NCBI GenBank assembly: GCA_015486905.1
Contig: WFQV01000434.1
Span: 1 to 10,858, forward strand
Origin: Melioribacteraceae bacterium
Lineage (GTDB): Bacteria > Bacteroidota > Ignavibacteria > Ignavibacteriales > Melioribacteraceae
Direction: 5' to 3'
DNA length: 10,858 nucleotides
Below are positions 1-6,656 of the stretch, piece by piece; positions within the stretch are counted from its first letter, which is position 1, and each line of letters starts with the position of its first letter. Under the pieces are notes generated by a model. That model was not told the origin of the DNA. It ran no database searches and saw only the letters and a program-made list of their open reading frames with translations. The position numbers were made by a program, and so were the translations under genes.

Positions 1-14
1 ATTGAGGATACTAT

Positions 15-44
15 AAAAAAACAGATTCTTAAAATAATATTTTA
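15..44 (-). terminator. Weak AT-only terminator candidate after the DUF59 gene
   Basis: Seven bases past the DUF59 stop codon, bases 30-44 form a short inverted repeat (TAAAAT, loop, ATTTTA). On the minus strand it is followed after eight bases by a run of seven T at 21-15. The stem has no GC pairs, so it would be unstable, and the T run does not abut it. This could mark the end of the five-gene operon, but the next gene lies outside the window, so read-through cannot be excluded. Confidence 0.22.
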
Positions 45-50
45 TTCGAG

Positions 51-362
51 TTAAAGTTTCCACTTGGCTTGCGAAATAGCGAAAAAATTCTTCTTTTGTT
101 CCTCTGTCATTTCCGCTAAAGATACCTTTAACTTGGTAACTTTGTCTTCAACTACTTCACCAATTGAATTTAAAACCATATCACGAATTTGGACCGGGAT
201 GTTCAACATTGGTAAAACAAGCGTAAATTTACCCTCACCAGTGCTCTCGTCGAATTCCACTTCCCCAATCATTCCAAGTTCGTCTAATGTGGCGGCAATT
301 TCAGGGTGTTCTACATTTCTAATTAATTTTTCGACCTCTTCTTTTGTGATTTTTCCTTCCAT
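51..362 (-). CDS. DUF59/MIP18-family protein (SufT/PaaD-like), lacking cysteine
   Basis: This 103-residue protein has the layout of a DUF59 (MIP18/SufT/PaaD-like) domain. HPEI at 19-22 matches the usual DPE motif, ELGMI at 28-32 matches the DLGL(I/V) motif, and an amphipathic helix ending MTEEQKKNFF closes the domain. Family members assist Fe-S cluster assembly or delivery in the cytoplasm. In many of them a TxPGCP-like motif carries a conserved cysteine. Here that place reads LVLPMLNIP (48-56), and the whole protein contains no cysteine, so direct cluster or metal-thiolate chemistry is unlikely. A scaffold or adaptor role is my inference. The ATG is preceded by an AAGGAA ribosome binding site, and the gene starts 9 bp after the permease stop. 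It is the last visible gene of the operon. The family call is fairly secure; the partner is unknown. Confidence 0.8.
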   Translation of the reverse strand: MEGKITKEEVEKLIRNVEHPEIAATLDELGMIGEVEFDESTGEGKFTLVLPMLNIPVQIRDMVLNSIGEVVEDKVTKLKVSLAEMTEEQKKNFFAISQAKWKL

Positions 363-371
363 AGCTTTTCC

Positions 372-1400
372 TTAAAAGTTAAATAATAAACCAAAAACTC
401 CGATTAAAATTCCCACAGCAACGTTGATTGCTTTCAAGACGGCAAAACTTTTTCCTGATTCCGCAATCAACGGTAAAGTACCATGCCCGTCCTGAACGGC
501 GGAGCTTGCAAGCAAAATGCTAAAAGGTAAACTCCCGCTGGCAAAAAGCGTTACAAAAATCAGGTGCGGTCCCGATTCGGGAATAATGCCTATTAAAACG
601 GCAATAATCAAAACCGTAAAATAGTTTGCTTGTACCCAAGCCTGTACATCTAAGAACAATTCCAAAAAATAAATTACCAATAAAGATGCAAAAGTCCAAA
701 GGAAAATTCTTAACAAGTGCTTTTTTAAAACGTGGTCCCAAAGATGCTTCTTAAGAAAATGTTCCGGTACCGTTAACACGACAAAAAGAGAAAAAAGCAG
801 TACGCTAAAGAGAGTTGTTTTAACCCAATTCCACTCGGATGGACCAATTGTGCCTGCGGAAAGCAGAATCAATGTAAATGTAACAATTATTAGAAGCAGT
901 GTTCTTTCGAAACTAATGTTTTTTAACTGGTCAATAATGTTCTCCCGCGGAAAGCAATTACATTCCGGCACTTTGTGTAAAGGGAGTTGTCTTTTAATTA
1001 ATTTCGCCGAAACAAATTTTTCTTTGATTACCAAATCGGTTAAATATGCGGTGAGAAAACCAAGCGCTGCAATAATGATTGTTAAAATAAAAGCCTTGCC
1101 GGGGAAAAGTGAAAACATTACAAATGCCTCGTCACCGCTGGTTGCAATCATTGTTCCCACCAAAGCACCGAACGTAACGATATTGTGAGCGTAAAGGGTT
1201 ACTACCGTGTAAGCGCCCAAACATCCCGGTGTAGCGCCCAATAGTATTGAAAGTAAATATTGCCCGGTTCTGCTCTTCTTTAGTTTTTGCTGCCACTCGC
1301 CATGGGTCTGTACGTTGATGTATTCTATTAAAAGCATCATCGCAAAGACGAAGGTGGAAATTAATGTCGTTTTTTTTAGTATTTCAAGAAACGCTTCCAT
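372..1400 (-). CDS. Polytopic permease, putative manganese transporter/arsenic-efflux family (ArsP_2-like)
   Basis: This 342-residue inner-membrane protein has about ten hydrophobic segments. Its sequence recalls the family annotated as putative manganese transporter or arsenic efflux protein (DUF2899/ArsP_2). Two halves look related. The first has GATPGCLGAY (55-64), VTLYA and SGDEAF (88-93). The second has IGIIPESGPH (270-279), VTLFA and QDGHGTLPLIAES (303-315). This fits an inverted-repeat transporter with charged residues in the membrane core. The middle hydrophilic loop (about 125-165) carries His142, Cys147 and Cys149, a possible metal site. Another stretch near 211-235 repeats the pattern LKKHL around WDHV. 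The start overlaps the radical SAM gene by 17 bp, and its ribosome binding site is weak (AAGAAAAG), which suggests translational coupling. Substrate is not readable from sequence; Mn(II) or another metal ion is inferred from the family name and neighbours. Confidence 0.75.
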   Translation of the reverse strand: MEAFLEILKKTTLISTFVFAMMLLIEYINVQTHGEWQQKLKKSRTGQYLLSILLGATPGCLGAYTVVTLYAHNIVTFGALVGTMIATSGDEAFVMFSLFPGKAFILTIIIAALGFLTAYLTDLVIKEKFVSAKLIKRQLPLHKVPECNCFPRENIIDQLKNISFERTLLLIIVTFTLILLSAGTIGPSEWNWVKTTLFSVLLFSLFVVLTVPEHFLKKHLWDHVLKKHLLRIFLWTFASLLVIYFLELFLDVQAWVQANYFTVLIIAVLIGIIPESGPHLIFVTLFASGSLPFSILLASSAVQDGHGTLPLIAESGKSFAVLKAINVAVGILIGVFGLLFNF

Positions 1401-2346
1401 TTGCAGCTTTTCTTAAATTTCTTAAATAATAAGTACTGCCCAAATATTCATTTTTTAGAACTAATCCTTTTGAAATTAAATTTTCCACTACCTCATTTTG
1501 AACGCAGCGTTTTTTCATTAACAAATTTAAGGCATCCTGGCGAATGGGATGAACGGAAATTATGCTTAAAAAATCACTTACAAAATCTCCTGTCGAAGCA
1601 AAGTCCGAACCCTCATATGAAATGTTTAATTGAACATTCGGAATAAAACCCGAGAAAATTTGGTAAGCTTTATTAATGGTTCCCATTTCCGGCGGCAGAA
1701 CGAAAGCCTCCGCAGGCGGGCGCGTCGGAACGGAAATGAAAGCAGTATCCGGTTTAAGTTTTTTAATGAACTTTGCAACCTCCGTTAATTCTTCATCCGT
1801 GTCATTCAGTCCCTTTACTAACATTGTTTCCGTATTTAAGGAGTTTGGAAATTCTTCAGCGGTTTTTAACAGTCCGTCAATGTATTTTTCAAAACTAAGT
1901 TTGCCGTGGGGTCTGTCGATTTTTTGCCAAGTTTCTTTATTGACAGCGTCAACCTTAATTGAGAGCCAATCCAATTCCTTAAGCGATTCTCTAACTTCTT
2001 TCAAATAAAGCAAAGAAGAATTGGTTATTAGGGCAGTTTTAATTCCGAATTTTTTAAGTCCTTTAATTAAATCGGACAGATTTAAATCGAGTGTGGGCTC
2101 ACCGTCGGGCACAATTGTAAGGTAGTCAATCTGCTCGTTTTTTCCTTGTGCCGCTTTAACCGATTTTTCAACATCACGGAGAATGTCTCTGGGGTCGTAA
2201 AATGCTTCCCTTTCGCTCCGGAGTTTAATGGTGTTCCCAAGCTGGCAGTAAACGCAAGTGTAAGTGCAAATTTTAGGCGGAATATTATTTACGCCCAAAC
2301 TTCTTCCCAACCTCCTTGAAGGGACGGGACCAAAAGTAAATTTCAT
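1384..2346 (-). CDS. Radical SAM protein, COG0731-type (wyosine-base-like Fe-S oxidoreductase)
   Basis: This 320-residue protein begins with FGPVPSRRLGRSLGVN (5-20), typical of COG0731 radical SAM proteins. The CxxxCxxC cluster motif follows at Cys27, Cys31 and Cys34, with Tyr33 before the last cysteine as in canonical sites. DGEPTLD (81-87) is the SAM-binding GGE-equivalent, and ITNSSLL (107-113) and SIKVDA (129-134) mark later strands of the TIM-like barrel. The C-terminal part (about 260-315) looks like a small winged helix. Bacterial members are related to archaeal TYW1/Taw1 but lack an assigned substrate. The protein should bind a 4Fe-4S cluster and cleave S-adenosylmethionine in the cytoplasm. 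A strong AAGGAG site lies eight bases before the ATG, 15 bp after the ATPase-like gene. Its pairing with a NifX-like and a DUF59 protein suggests a role in metallocofactor chemistry, which is inference. Confidence 0.9.
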   Translation of the reverse strand: MKFTFGPVPSRRLGRSLGVNNIPPKICTYTCVYCQLGNTIKLRSEREAFYDPRDILRDVEKSVKAAQGKNEQIDYLTIVPDGEPTLDLNLSDLIKGLKKFGIKTALITNSSLLYLKEVRESLKELDWLSIKVDAVNKETWQKIDRPHGKLSFEKYIDGLLKTAEEFPNSLNTETMLVKGLNDTDEELTEVAKFIKKLKPDTAFISVPTRPPAEAFVLPPEMGTINKAYQIFSGFIPNVQLNISYEGSDFASTGDFVSDFLSIISVHPIRQDALNLLMKKRCVQNEVVENLISKGLVLKNEYLGSTYYLRNLRKAANGSVS

Positions 2347-2361
2347 TTTTTTACTCCTTAA

Positions 2362-3117
2362 TTAAATTTTAGATACAGCCGGGATTACTCTGCTACGGCT
2401 ATGGTCGGCAACTTCCTTTACTTCTTTAAGAGCCTCAGGAGGAATAGGAACTTGAATTTCCTCACCTAAAAATTTGATATTATTGGCTCTTACAACTTTC
2501 ATATAAAGCCGGAAAGGAGGCTTTTCGCTGTGTGAATAAATTAAAATATCAGCAGCATTTTCAATGGCTTTAATTTCCTCCGCCTTAGCGGTTGTACTAA
2601 CCGAGAAAATATAGGTGTGCCTTTTTTCACCGCTAATAGTGTCGATAATTTTCTGACGAATGTCTTTCCAATAGGTTGGAGAGAAAAGAAGTAAATTTAA
2701 AGCCGAACCGAAAATTAAAATACCCGGTCCCTCGTTGGGGAGCATTTTTTCGGCTGTGGATATTGCTTTATCCCAAATATCGGGATAAACTAAATTTGCT
2801 CTAAAATCATTTCCGATTGGTTCGGTCATCCCTTTAATTTCAGGGTCAAACTGGATGAACGCCGCCTTGCCGGGATAATCTTCAATATTAATATGCGAAA
2901 TTCGTGCAAGGCTTTCGGTAATGAAATCTTTCCTCGGATACTGCAAGGACATAAAAATAACCGAGCCGCCCGCCTTTAGCCAAGCTGTAACGAAAGCTTC
3001 GCCTATTAACGGTTTGCCCGAACCGCCAGGTCCGGTAATTACCATTGAGCTTTTTACCGGAAATCCCTCCGGTAATAATCTGTCTATCCATTCTCTATTA
3101 GTTTTAATCGATTTCAT
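2362..3117 (-). CDS. RecA/KaiC-like ATPase-fold protein with degenerate nucleotide-binding motifs
   Basis: This 251-residue soluble protein looks like a single RecA/KaiC-type domain. It opens with a basic segment, then a P-loop GPGGSGKP at 29-36. The normally invariant Ser/Thr after the lysine, which ligates Mg2+, is proline; the DNA (GGC AAA CCG) confirms this. The following strand, GSVIFMSLQYP (51-61), resembles the KaiC strand after the P-loop helix. The expected Walker B strand is ILIFGS (133-138), with no acidic residue. The late segment FRLYMKVVRANN (202-213) resembles the C-terminal strand and KxR region of KaiC-like folds. It may therefore bind nucleotide without normal hydrolysis, or act as a regulator. 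A strong AAGAGG ribosome binding site precedes the ATG, 14 bp after the NifX-like gene. I cannot assign a named subfamily. Confidence 0.65.
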   Translation of the reverse strand: MKSIKTNREWIDRLLPEGFPVKSSMVITGPGGSGKPLIGEAFVTAWLKAGGSVIFMSLQYPRKDFITESLARISHINIEDYPGKAAFIQFDPEIKGMTEPIGNDFRANLVYPDIWDKAISTAEKMLPNEGPGILIFGSALNLLLFSPTYWKDIRQKIIDTISGEKRHTYIFSVSTTAKAEEIKAIENAADILIYSHSEKPPFRLYMKVVRANNIKFLGEEIQVPIPPEALKEVKEVADHSRSRVIPAVSKI

Positions 3118-3131
3118 AATTAACCTCTTGA

Positions 3132-3497
3132 CTAATGATTGTGCATGTGTTCCTCAATACTTCTTTTTAGCGTTGGTTTTTCCAACGGTGCAATTTCATT
3201 GTCTAAAAATTTTTTTAATGCTTTTTCGGCAACTTCACCACGAGCCAAATAAACTTTCGCCCCTTCAGAGTCAAGTACATCAAAAGCATAGGGACCAATG
3301 TTGCCGATAATAAAATACTCCACGCCTTGTTTAACCAGCTCACGCAGTTCTGCGTGGTCATCGCTATGTCCTTTATTGCCTCTTGTTTTTACTTCTTTGT
3401 TTTCGGTTTCGTAAATCAAATAATAAGGTGCGTGCCCAAACCTCTTTGCAATTTTACTTTCTAAATTTTCACCTTCCGTCGCTAATAATATTTTCAT
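3132..3497 (-). CDS. NifX/NafY-like dinitrogenase iron-molybdenum cofactor domain protein (PF02579 type)
   Basis: This 121-residue protein has the single-domain NifX/NafY fold. MKILLATEG opens it, RFGHAPYYLI (19-28) corresponds to the family's HFG(R/H)AP(Y/F) motif, IGNIGP (64-69) corresponds to GGIGP, and AKVYLA follows. Proteins of this family bind or carry iron-molybdenum-type cofactors or clusters; stand-alone copies occur in many non-nitrogen-fixing anaerobes. There is no cysteine, but HSDDH (44-48) and a C-terminal HMHNH (117-121) give two histidine-rich possible metal sites. Two ATG codons are adjacent (3500 and 3497). I choose the second because it sits six bases after the AGGAG site and the family usually starts MKI; using 3500 adds one Met. 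It is the first gene of the five-gene operon. No nif structural genes are visible, so nitrogen fixation should not be inferred. Confidence 0.85.
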   Translation of the reverse strand: MKILLATEGENLESKIAKRFGHAPYYLIYETENKEVKTRGNKGHSDDHAELRELVKQGVEYFIIGNIGPYAFDVLDSEGAKVYLARGEVAEKALKKFLDNEIAPLEKPTLKRSIEEHMHNH

Positions 3498-3500
3498 CAT

Positions 3501-3678
3501 TTTCTCCTAAAATTATATAAAATAAGATGAGTGCTCTCATTTTGGGATTCGCAATCTTTTAAAAAAAACAAAAGTAGTTCACAGAAATTAAAATAACCCC
3601 TAAATTATTATTTAACAAACTTGGGATAATTTTATTCTCAAACTTAATTAAAATTTTAATGATTAGTTTTCCACTTCC
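3501..3678 (-). promoter_or_regulatory. Inter-operon spacer: probable promoter/leader region of the NifX-like operon
   Basis: This 178-bp AT-rich spacer between acpS and the NifX-like gene is the only sizeable gap in 8.7 kb of minus-strand genes, so it probably holds the promoter of the downstream operon. A clear ribosome binding site (AGGAG, 3504-3508) precedes the start. I see no strong promoter hexamer pair at a workable distance and no GC-rich terminator hairpin for the upstream operon. An AT-only palindrome, ATTAAAATTTTAAT, lies at 3648-3661. Partial read-through from acpS remains possible. Confidence 0.4.
3527..3540. promoter_or_regulatory. 14-bp palindrome, candidate operator upstream of the NifX-like operon
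   Basis: The bases ATGAG-TGCT-CTCAT form perfect 5-bp arms around a 4-bp centre. The element ends 27 bp upstream of the first ATG (3500), between any upstream promoter and the ribosome binding site. Size and symmetry fit a dimeric regulator site, but a match of this length also arises by chance, and I recognise no specific regulator consensus. Confidence 0.3.
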
Positions 3679-4065
3679 CTATTCAAAGCCCTTCTTGGTG
3701 TAAAGAATGGCAACGCAGGCGACGTAAGCCTCTGCGTGACTCATTGAAATTTTAAGTTCTTTGTCCTCACCAAGGAATTTCTCGAGTTTGCCGCACAATC
3801 TTACTTTGGGCAGACCGCTCGGCTCGTTGTAAATCTCAACGTCTTTCCAGCGGAACTCCTTGTTCCAGCCGGTAGTTAGAGCTTTTGAAATAGCCTCCTT
3901 GGCGGCAAACCGTGCGGCAAGATGTTGGTATTTACTTGCTTTGTTCAACGAATATTCCAATTCACCTTTTGTAAAAATTTTGTTCAGGAATGCATCGCCG
4001 AATTTTTCCACGCTGTTTTTAATTCGCTCTATTTCAATAATATCGATGCCGATACCGACAACCAT
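3679..4065 (-). CDS. acpS: Holo-[acyl-carrier-protein] synthase (4'-phosphopantetheinyl transferase, AcpS type)
   Basis: AcpS transfers 4'-phosphopantetheine from coenzyme A to a serine of acyl carrier protein in the cytoplasm, activating fatty-acid synthesis. The 128-residue product has the full family pattern. VGIGIDIIEIERI at the N-terminus includes the metal-binding Asp8. FTKGELEY (31-38) follows, then ARFAAKEAISKAL (51-63) with the second metal ligand Glu57, and finally ISMSHAEAYVACVAI (106-120). Length is normal for the family. The open frame extends further upstream to 4113, but the extra 16 residues lie inside ggt and are not family-like. I choose the ATG at 4065 because it gives the canonical MxxGIGIDI start. 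It lies one base after the ggt stop, with a GAGGG site nine bases ahead inside the end of ggt, indicating translational coupling. It is the last gene of its operon. Confidence 0.95.
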   Translation of the reverse strand: MVVGIGIDIIEIERIKNSVEKFGDAFLNKIFTKGELEYSLNKASKYQHLAARFAAKEAISKALTTGWNKEFRWKDVEIYNEPSGLPKVRLCGKLEKFLGEDKELKISMSHAEAYVACVAILYTKKGFE

Positions 4066-4066
4066 T

Positions 4067-5764
4067 TTACAGTCCCTCAGCCATACCATTGCTTCGCGGG
4101 TCCGAAGCACCATAAAAAACGTGATTCTGCCAGTCTATTTCAATCGCCTGAACTCTACCCAAAACCCTTTTAATTCCGATGTGATGCCCCAAACGGATTA
4201 AATTTTCTTTTACGTCTTTTGTCATTCCGTATTTTTCATAATCTATTCTTTCCGGCAGCCATTGGTGGTGAAAGCGGGGTACGGTAATTGCCTCCTGAAT
4301 ATTCATCTTAAAATCAATTACGTTCATAATTGTTTGAAGCACGGTGCTAATAATGGTTGAACCGCCAGGCGAGCCAACGACTAAAAACGGTTTGTCGTCT
4401 TTCAGAACGATTGTGGGAGTCATTGAACTTACCATTCTTTTGCCCGGTTGAATTGAATTTGCTTCGCTTCCCGTTAGCCCGAACTGATTAGGCACACTGG
4501 GCTTTGCGCTAAAATCGTCCATTTCGTTGTTAAGTAGAAATCCAGCGCCGTCAACTACAATTTTATTACCGTACAAGGAATTCAATGTTACCGTTGTGCT
4601 TACGGCGTTGCCTTCCGCATCGGCTACGGAGAAGTGAGTCGTTTCGGAGCTCTCCTTTAAAATTTTTACTTTTCCCGGCGAAATCAACTTTGAGGGGACG
4701 GCTCTTTTGCCAATGCTTTTGAAAATCTCTTCGCCCCGTTCTTTTGAAAGAAGCCACACCTTGGGGACGTTAACAAAGTCCTCGTCTCCCACATATTTTG
4801 CACGGTCGGCAAAGACGTGCTTTAAAACTTCCGAGACGATGTGGATGTGATGGCTGCTTCCCCAATCTTCCGGTGAAAAGTTAAAATGCTCAAGAGCGTT
4901 AAGAGATTCAATAAGAGCTATGCCACCTGCCGAAGGTGGTCCCATTGAAACTATTTCGTAACCTCTGTAATTGCCTAACACAGGTTTCCTTTCCACGGCT
5001 TTGTAGTTCTTTAAATCTTGGAAAGAAAATTTACCGCCGTTTTTATTGACCTCCGCAACAATCATTTGTGCAATTTTGCCTTCGTAGAAACCTGCTTTGC
5101 CCTTTGTTTTTATCGCCTCGAGTGTTTTTGCCAAATCCGGCTGAACAAACAATTCACCTTCAACAAACGGGTGTTCCGGACTGTGGAATATTTTTTTTGA
5201 AGAAGGATATTTGGCAAAAATTTTCTGGTAGCTGTTAAAAGATTTTGCCATTTGGTAGCTTAAAATAAATCCGTCCTTTGCCAAATCTATTGCCGGCTGA
5301 ATTACTTTTGCTAACGGAAGCGAGCCGTATTTCTGTAAAGCATAGAGCAAACCCGCCACTGTACCCGGCACGCCGGATGCAAGTCCGCCGGTTAAACTTT
5401 TGCTCTGAACAAACCTTCCGCTGTCATTTAAAAACATATTTCTGTAAGCCGCCATCGGCGCCTTCTCACGGAAGTCTATTGTAGTAGATTCACCGTCGGC
5501 AAGGTGGATTACCATAAATCCGCCACCGCCTAAATTTCCTGCCGCGGGATAAGTGACGGCAATTGTAAAACCAATGGCTACGGCAGCATCAACTGCGTTG
5601 CCGTTCTCTTTCAGAATTTCGCTCCCTACAACGGATGCAATGTCGCTCGGTGTAACAACCATTCCGTTCTCTGCCCTTACGGGGTGCCCGGAAGCAGCTA
5701 AAGAAAAGGACGAGACAAAAAGAAAAATCAGAAGAAAAGACTTAGAATATTTTAATATTTGCAT
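4067..5764 (-). CDS. ggt: Gamma-glutamyltransferase/glutathione hydrolase, secreted precursor
   Basis: This 565-residue precursor belongs to the gamma-glutamyltranspeptidase family (Ntn hydrolases). It hydrolyses or transfers the gamma-glutamyl group of glutathione and related compounds, normally in the periplasm. A Sec signal peptide covers about residues 1-25 (basic start, hydrophobic core FLLIFLFV, small residues SLAAS) and has no lipobox cysteine. DFREKAP contains the substrate-binding arginine (Arg99). The autoprocessing site is ETTHFSV, with the second Thr (Thr376) the expected nucleophile at the start of the small subunit. NNEMDDFS, SSMTPTIV and GSPGGSTI follow as in active enzymes. 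Length is normal. The reading frame also allows a TTG one codon upstream (5767). ATG and TTG lie nine and six bases after an AAGGGA site, so the start is uncertain by one residue. It overlaps the MCE gene by 23 bp and is followed immediately by acpS. Confidence 0.96.
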   Translation of the reverse strand: MQILKYSKSFLLIFLFVSSFSLAASGHPVRAENGMVVTPSDIASVVGSEILKENGNAVDAAVAIGFTIAVTYPAAGNLGGGGFMVIHLADGESTTIDFREKAPMAAYRNMFLNDSGRFVQSKSLTGGLASGVPGTVAGLLYALQKYGSLPLAKVIQPAIDLAKDGFILSYQMAKSFNSYQKIFAKYPSSKKIFHSPEHPFVEGELFVQPDLAKTLEAIKTKGKAGFYEGKIAQMIVAEVNKNGGKFSFQDLKNYKAVERKPVLGNYRGYEIVSMGPPSAGGIALIESLNALEHFNFSPEDWGSSHHIHIVSEVLKHVFADRAKYVGDEDFVNVPKVWLLSKERGEEIFKSIGKRAVPSKLISPGKVKILKESSETTHFSVADAEGNAVSTTVTLNSLYGNKIVVDGAGFLLNNEMDDFSAKPSVPNQFGLTGSEANSIQPGKRMVSSMTPTIVLKDDKPFLVVGSPGGSTIISTVLQTIMNVIDFKMNIQEAITVPRFHHQWLPERIDYEKYGMTKDVKENLIRLGHHIGIKRVLGRVQAIEIDWQNHVFYGASDPRSNGMAEGL

Positions 5765-6656
5765 CAACGTTAATCCCTTCGTTTTTCAATTGTTCTAATA
5801 AAATTTTTGTTAATTTATTAATCCGTTCGAGAGACTGGGTGAGGTTTTTAAGCGTTGTTTCGTCGTAAAGAGCTTTTCCAAAATTGTTTTTCTGCGAATG
5901 GACTTCCCCCATAAATTGCTTTACGGAATCCAGAACGGAGTTTGAATTTTTTAAAAACTTCCCGCCTTCGGCAACCAGATTGGTAACGTTTTCGCCGTTA
6001 ACATTAACTAAAGAATCGGTGGAGCGAGCCAATTTATTACCGTTGGAAATCAAACTGCCGAGCTCTTTTCTATTCTCAGAAATTAATTGGTTTATTCCTT
6101 TCGCCACTTTATTCAAGTTGACAACGGCGTTTTTCAGATTGCTTTTAAATTCTTCGTCTTTAAAAAACGAATTGGTTTCGTGAAGGGTGAATTTTATTTC
6201 TTGAATTACTTCAACCAAATCCGTTTGAACCGAGCTAAGTGAAGCCATGGCGGTTGCAATGTCTCCTTTGAATGTTCCCTTTTGGATTTGGGAATAATCG
6301 AGCGGTTGCCGCGAAATACCGGGAAATATTTCAACTTTTTTCCCGCCCATTAAGTCGAGCATCATTATTGAAAATTTTGCATCCTGTTTTAGAATAACGT
6401 CCTTGTCCATTGCGGCTTTAATCAAAACCTTTCCGGATTTTATTTCCACGCTTTTAACACTGCCTTTGCGGACACCGTTAATCATTACGGGGTCGCCGGC
6501 GGCAAGCCCGGCAGCGTTGTCAAACTCGATTTTTAAAATTTTCTTGTCGCTGAATGCGGAAAAATCTTTTGCCCAACCCAAAATCCAAAGCAAAAGCAAA
6601 AGCCCTATTAAAACCGTCAGCCCGACTTTAATTTCAGTTTTCCTTTGATTTTTCAT
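5742..6656 (-). CDS. MCE/MlaD-family membrane-anchored lipid-transport protein
   Basis: This 304-residue protein has an N-terminal transmembrane anchor (about 11-29, VGLTVLIGLLLLLWILGW) preceded by a basic cytoplasmic tail, an MCE domain at about 38-115, and a long helical C-terminal half. The MCE signature is visible in FDNAAGLAAGDPVMINGVRKGSV (46-68), followed by LMGGKKVEIFPG. MCE proteins form hexameric rings or tubes in the periplasm that move phospholipids between inner and outer membranes. They usually work with an MlaE-type permease and MlaF-type ATPase; neither is in this window, so partners must be elsewhere. The helical region contains many Asn, Leu and Val residues, consistent with a coiled-coil needle or barrel. 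The ribosome binding site is poor. The start overlaps the upstream small gene by 23 bp and the end overlaps ggt by 23 bp, so coupling is likely. Confidence 0.88.
   Translation of the reverse strand: MKNQRKTEIKVGLTVLIGLLLLLWILGWAKDFSAFSDKKILKIEFDNAAGLAAGDPVMINGVRKGSVKSVEIKSGKVLIKAAMDKDVILKQDAKFSIMMLDLMGGKKVEIFPGISRQPLDYSQIQKGTFKGDIATAMASLSSVQTDLVEVIQEIKFTLHETNSFFKDEEFKSNLKNAVVNLNKVAKGINQLISENRKELGSLISNGNKLARSTDSLVNVNGENVTNLVAEGGKFLKNSNSVLDSVKQFMGEVHSQKNNFGKALYDETTLKNLTQSLERINKLTKILLEQLKNEGINVDANIKIF

Noticed and set aside
850..1188. Plus-strand open frame antisense to the permease gene
   Set aside because: It lies wholly inside a well-supported membrane protein gene on the other strand, and its composition is that of an antisense shadow. 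The same applies to the other plus-strand frames.
1401..3131. Manganese riboswitch (yybP-ykoY) controlling the permease
   Set aside because: The permease start is embedded in the upstream gene with no leader, and I see no riboswitch-like structure ahead of the operon.
3132..3497. Nitrogen-fixation locus
   Set aside because: Only a stand-alone NifX-like domain is present; no nifHDK, nifB or nifEN is seen, and the radical SAM protein is COG0731-like rather than NifB.
3512..3517. Perfect TATAAT on the minus strand as -10 box of the NifX-like operon
   Set aside because: Transcription would start at about the ribosome binding site (3504-3508), leaving no leader, and there is no TTGACA-like box 17 bp upstream. 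The region is simply AT-rich.
4066..4113. Longer acpS start at 4113
   Set aside because: The added 16 residues overlap the end of ggt and do not match the family; the ATG at 4065 gives the canonical N-terminus and a good ribosome binding site.
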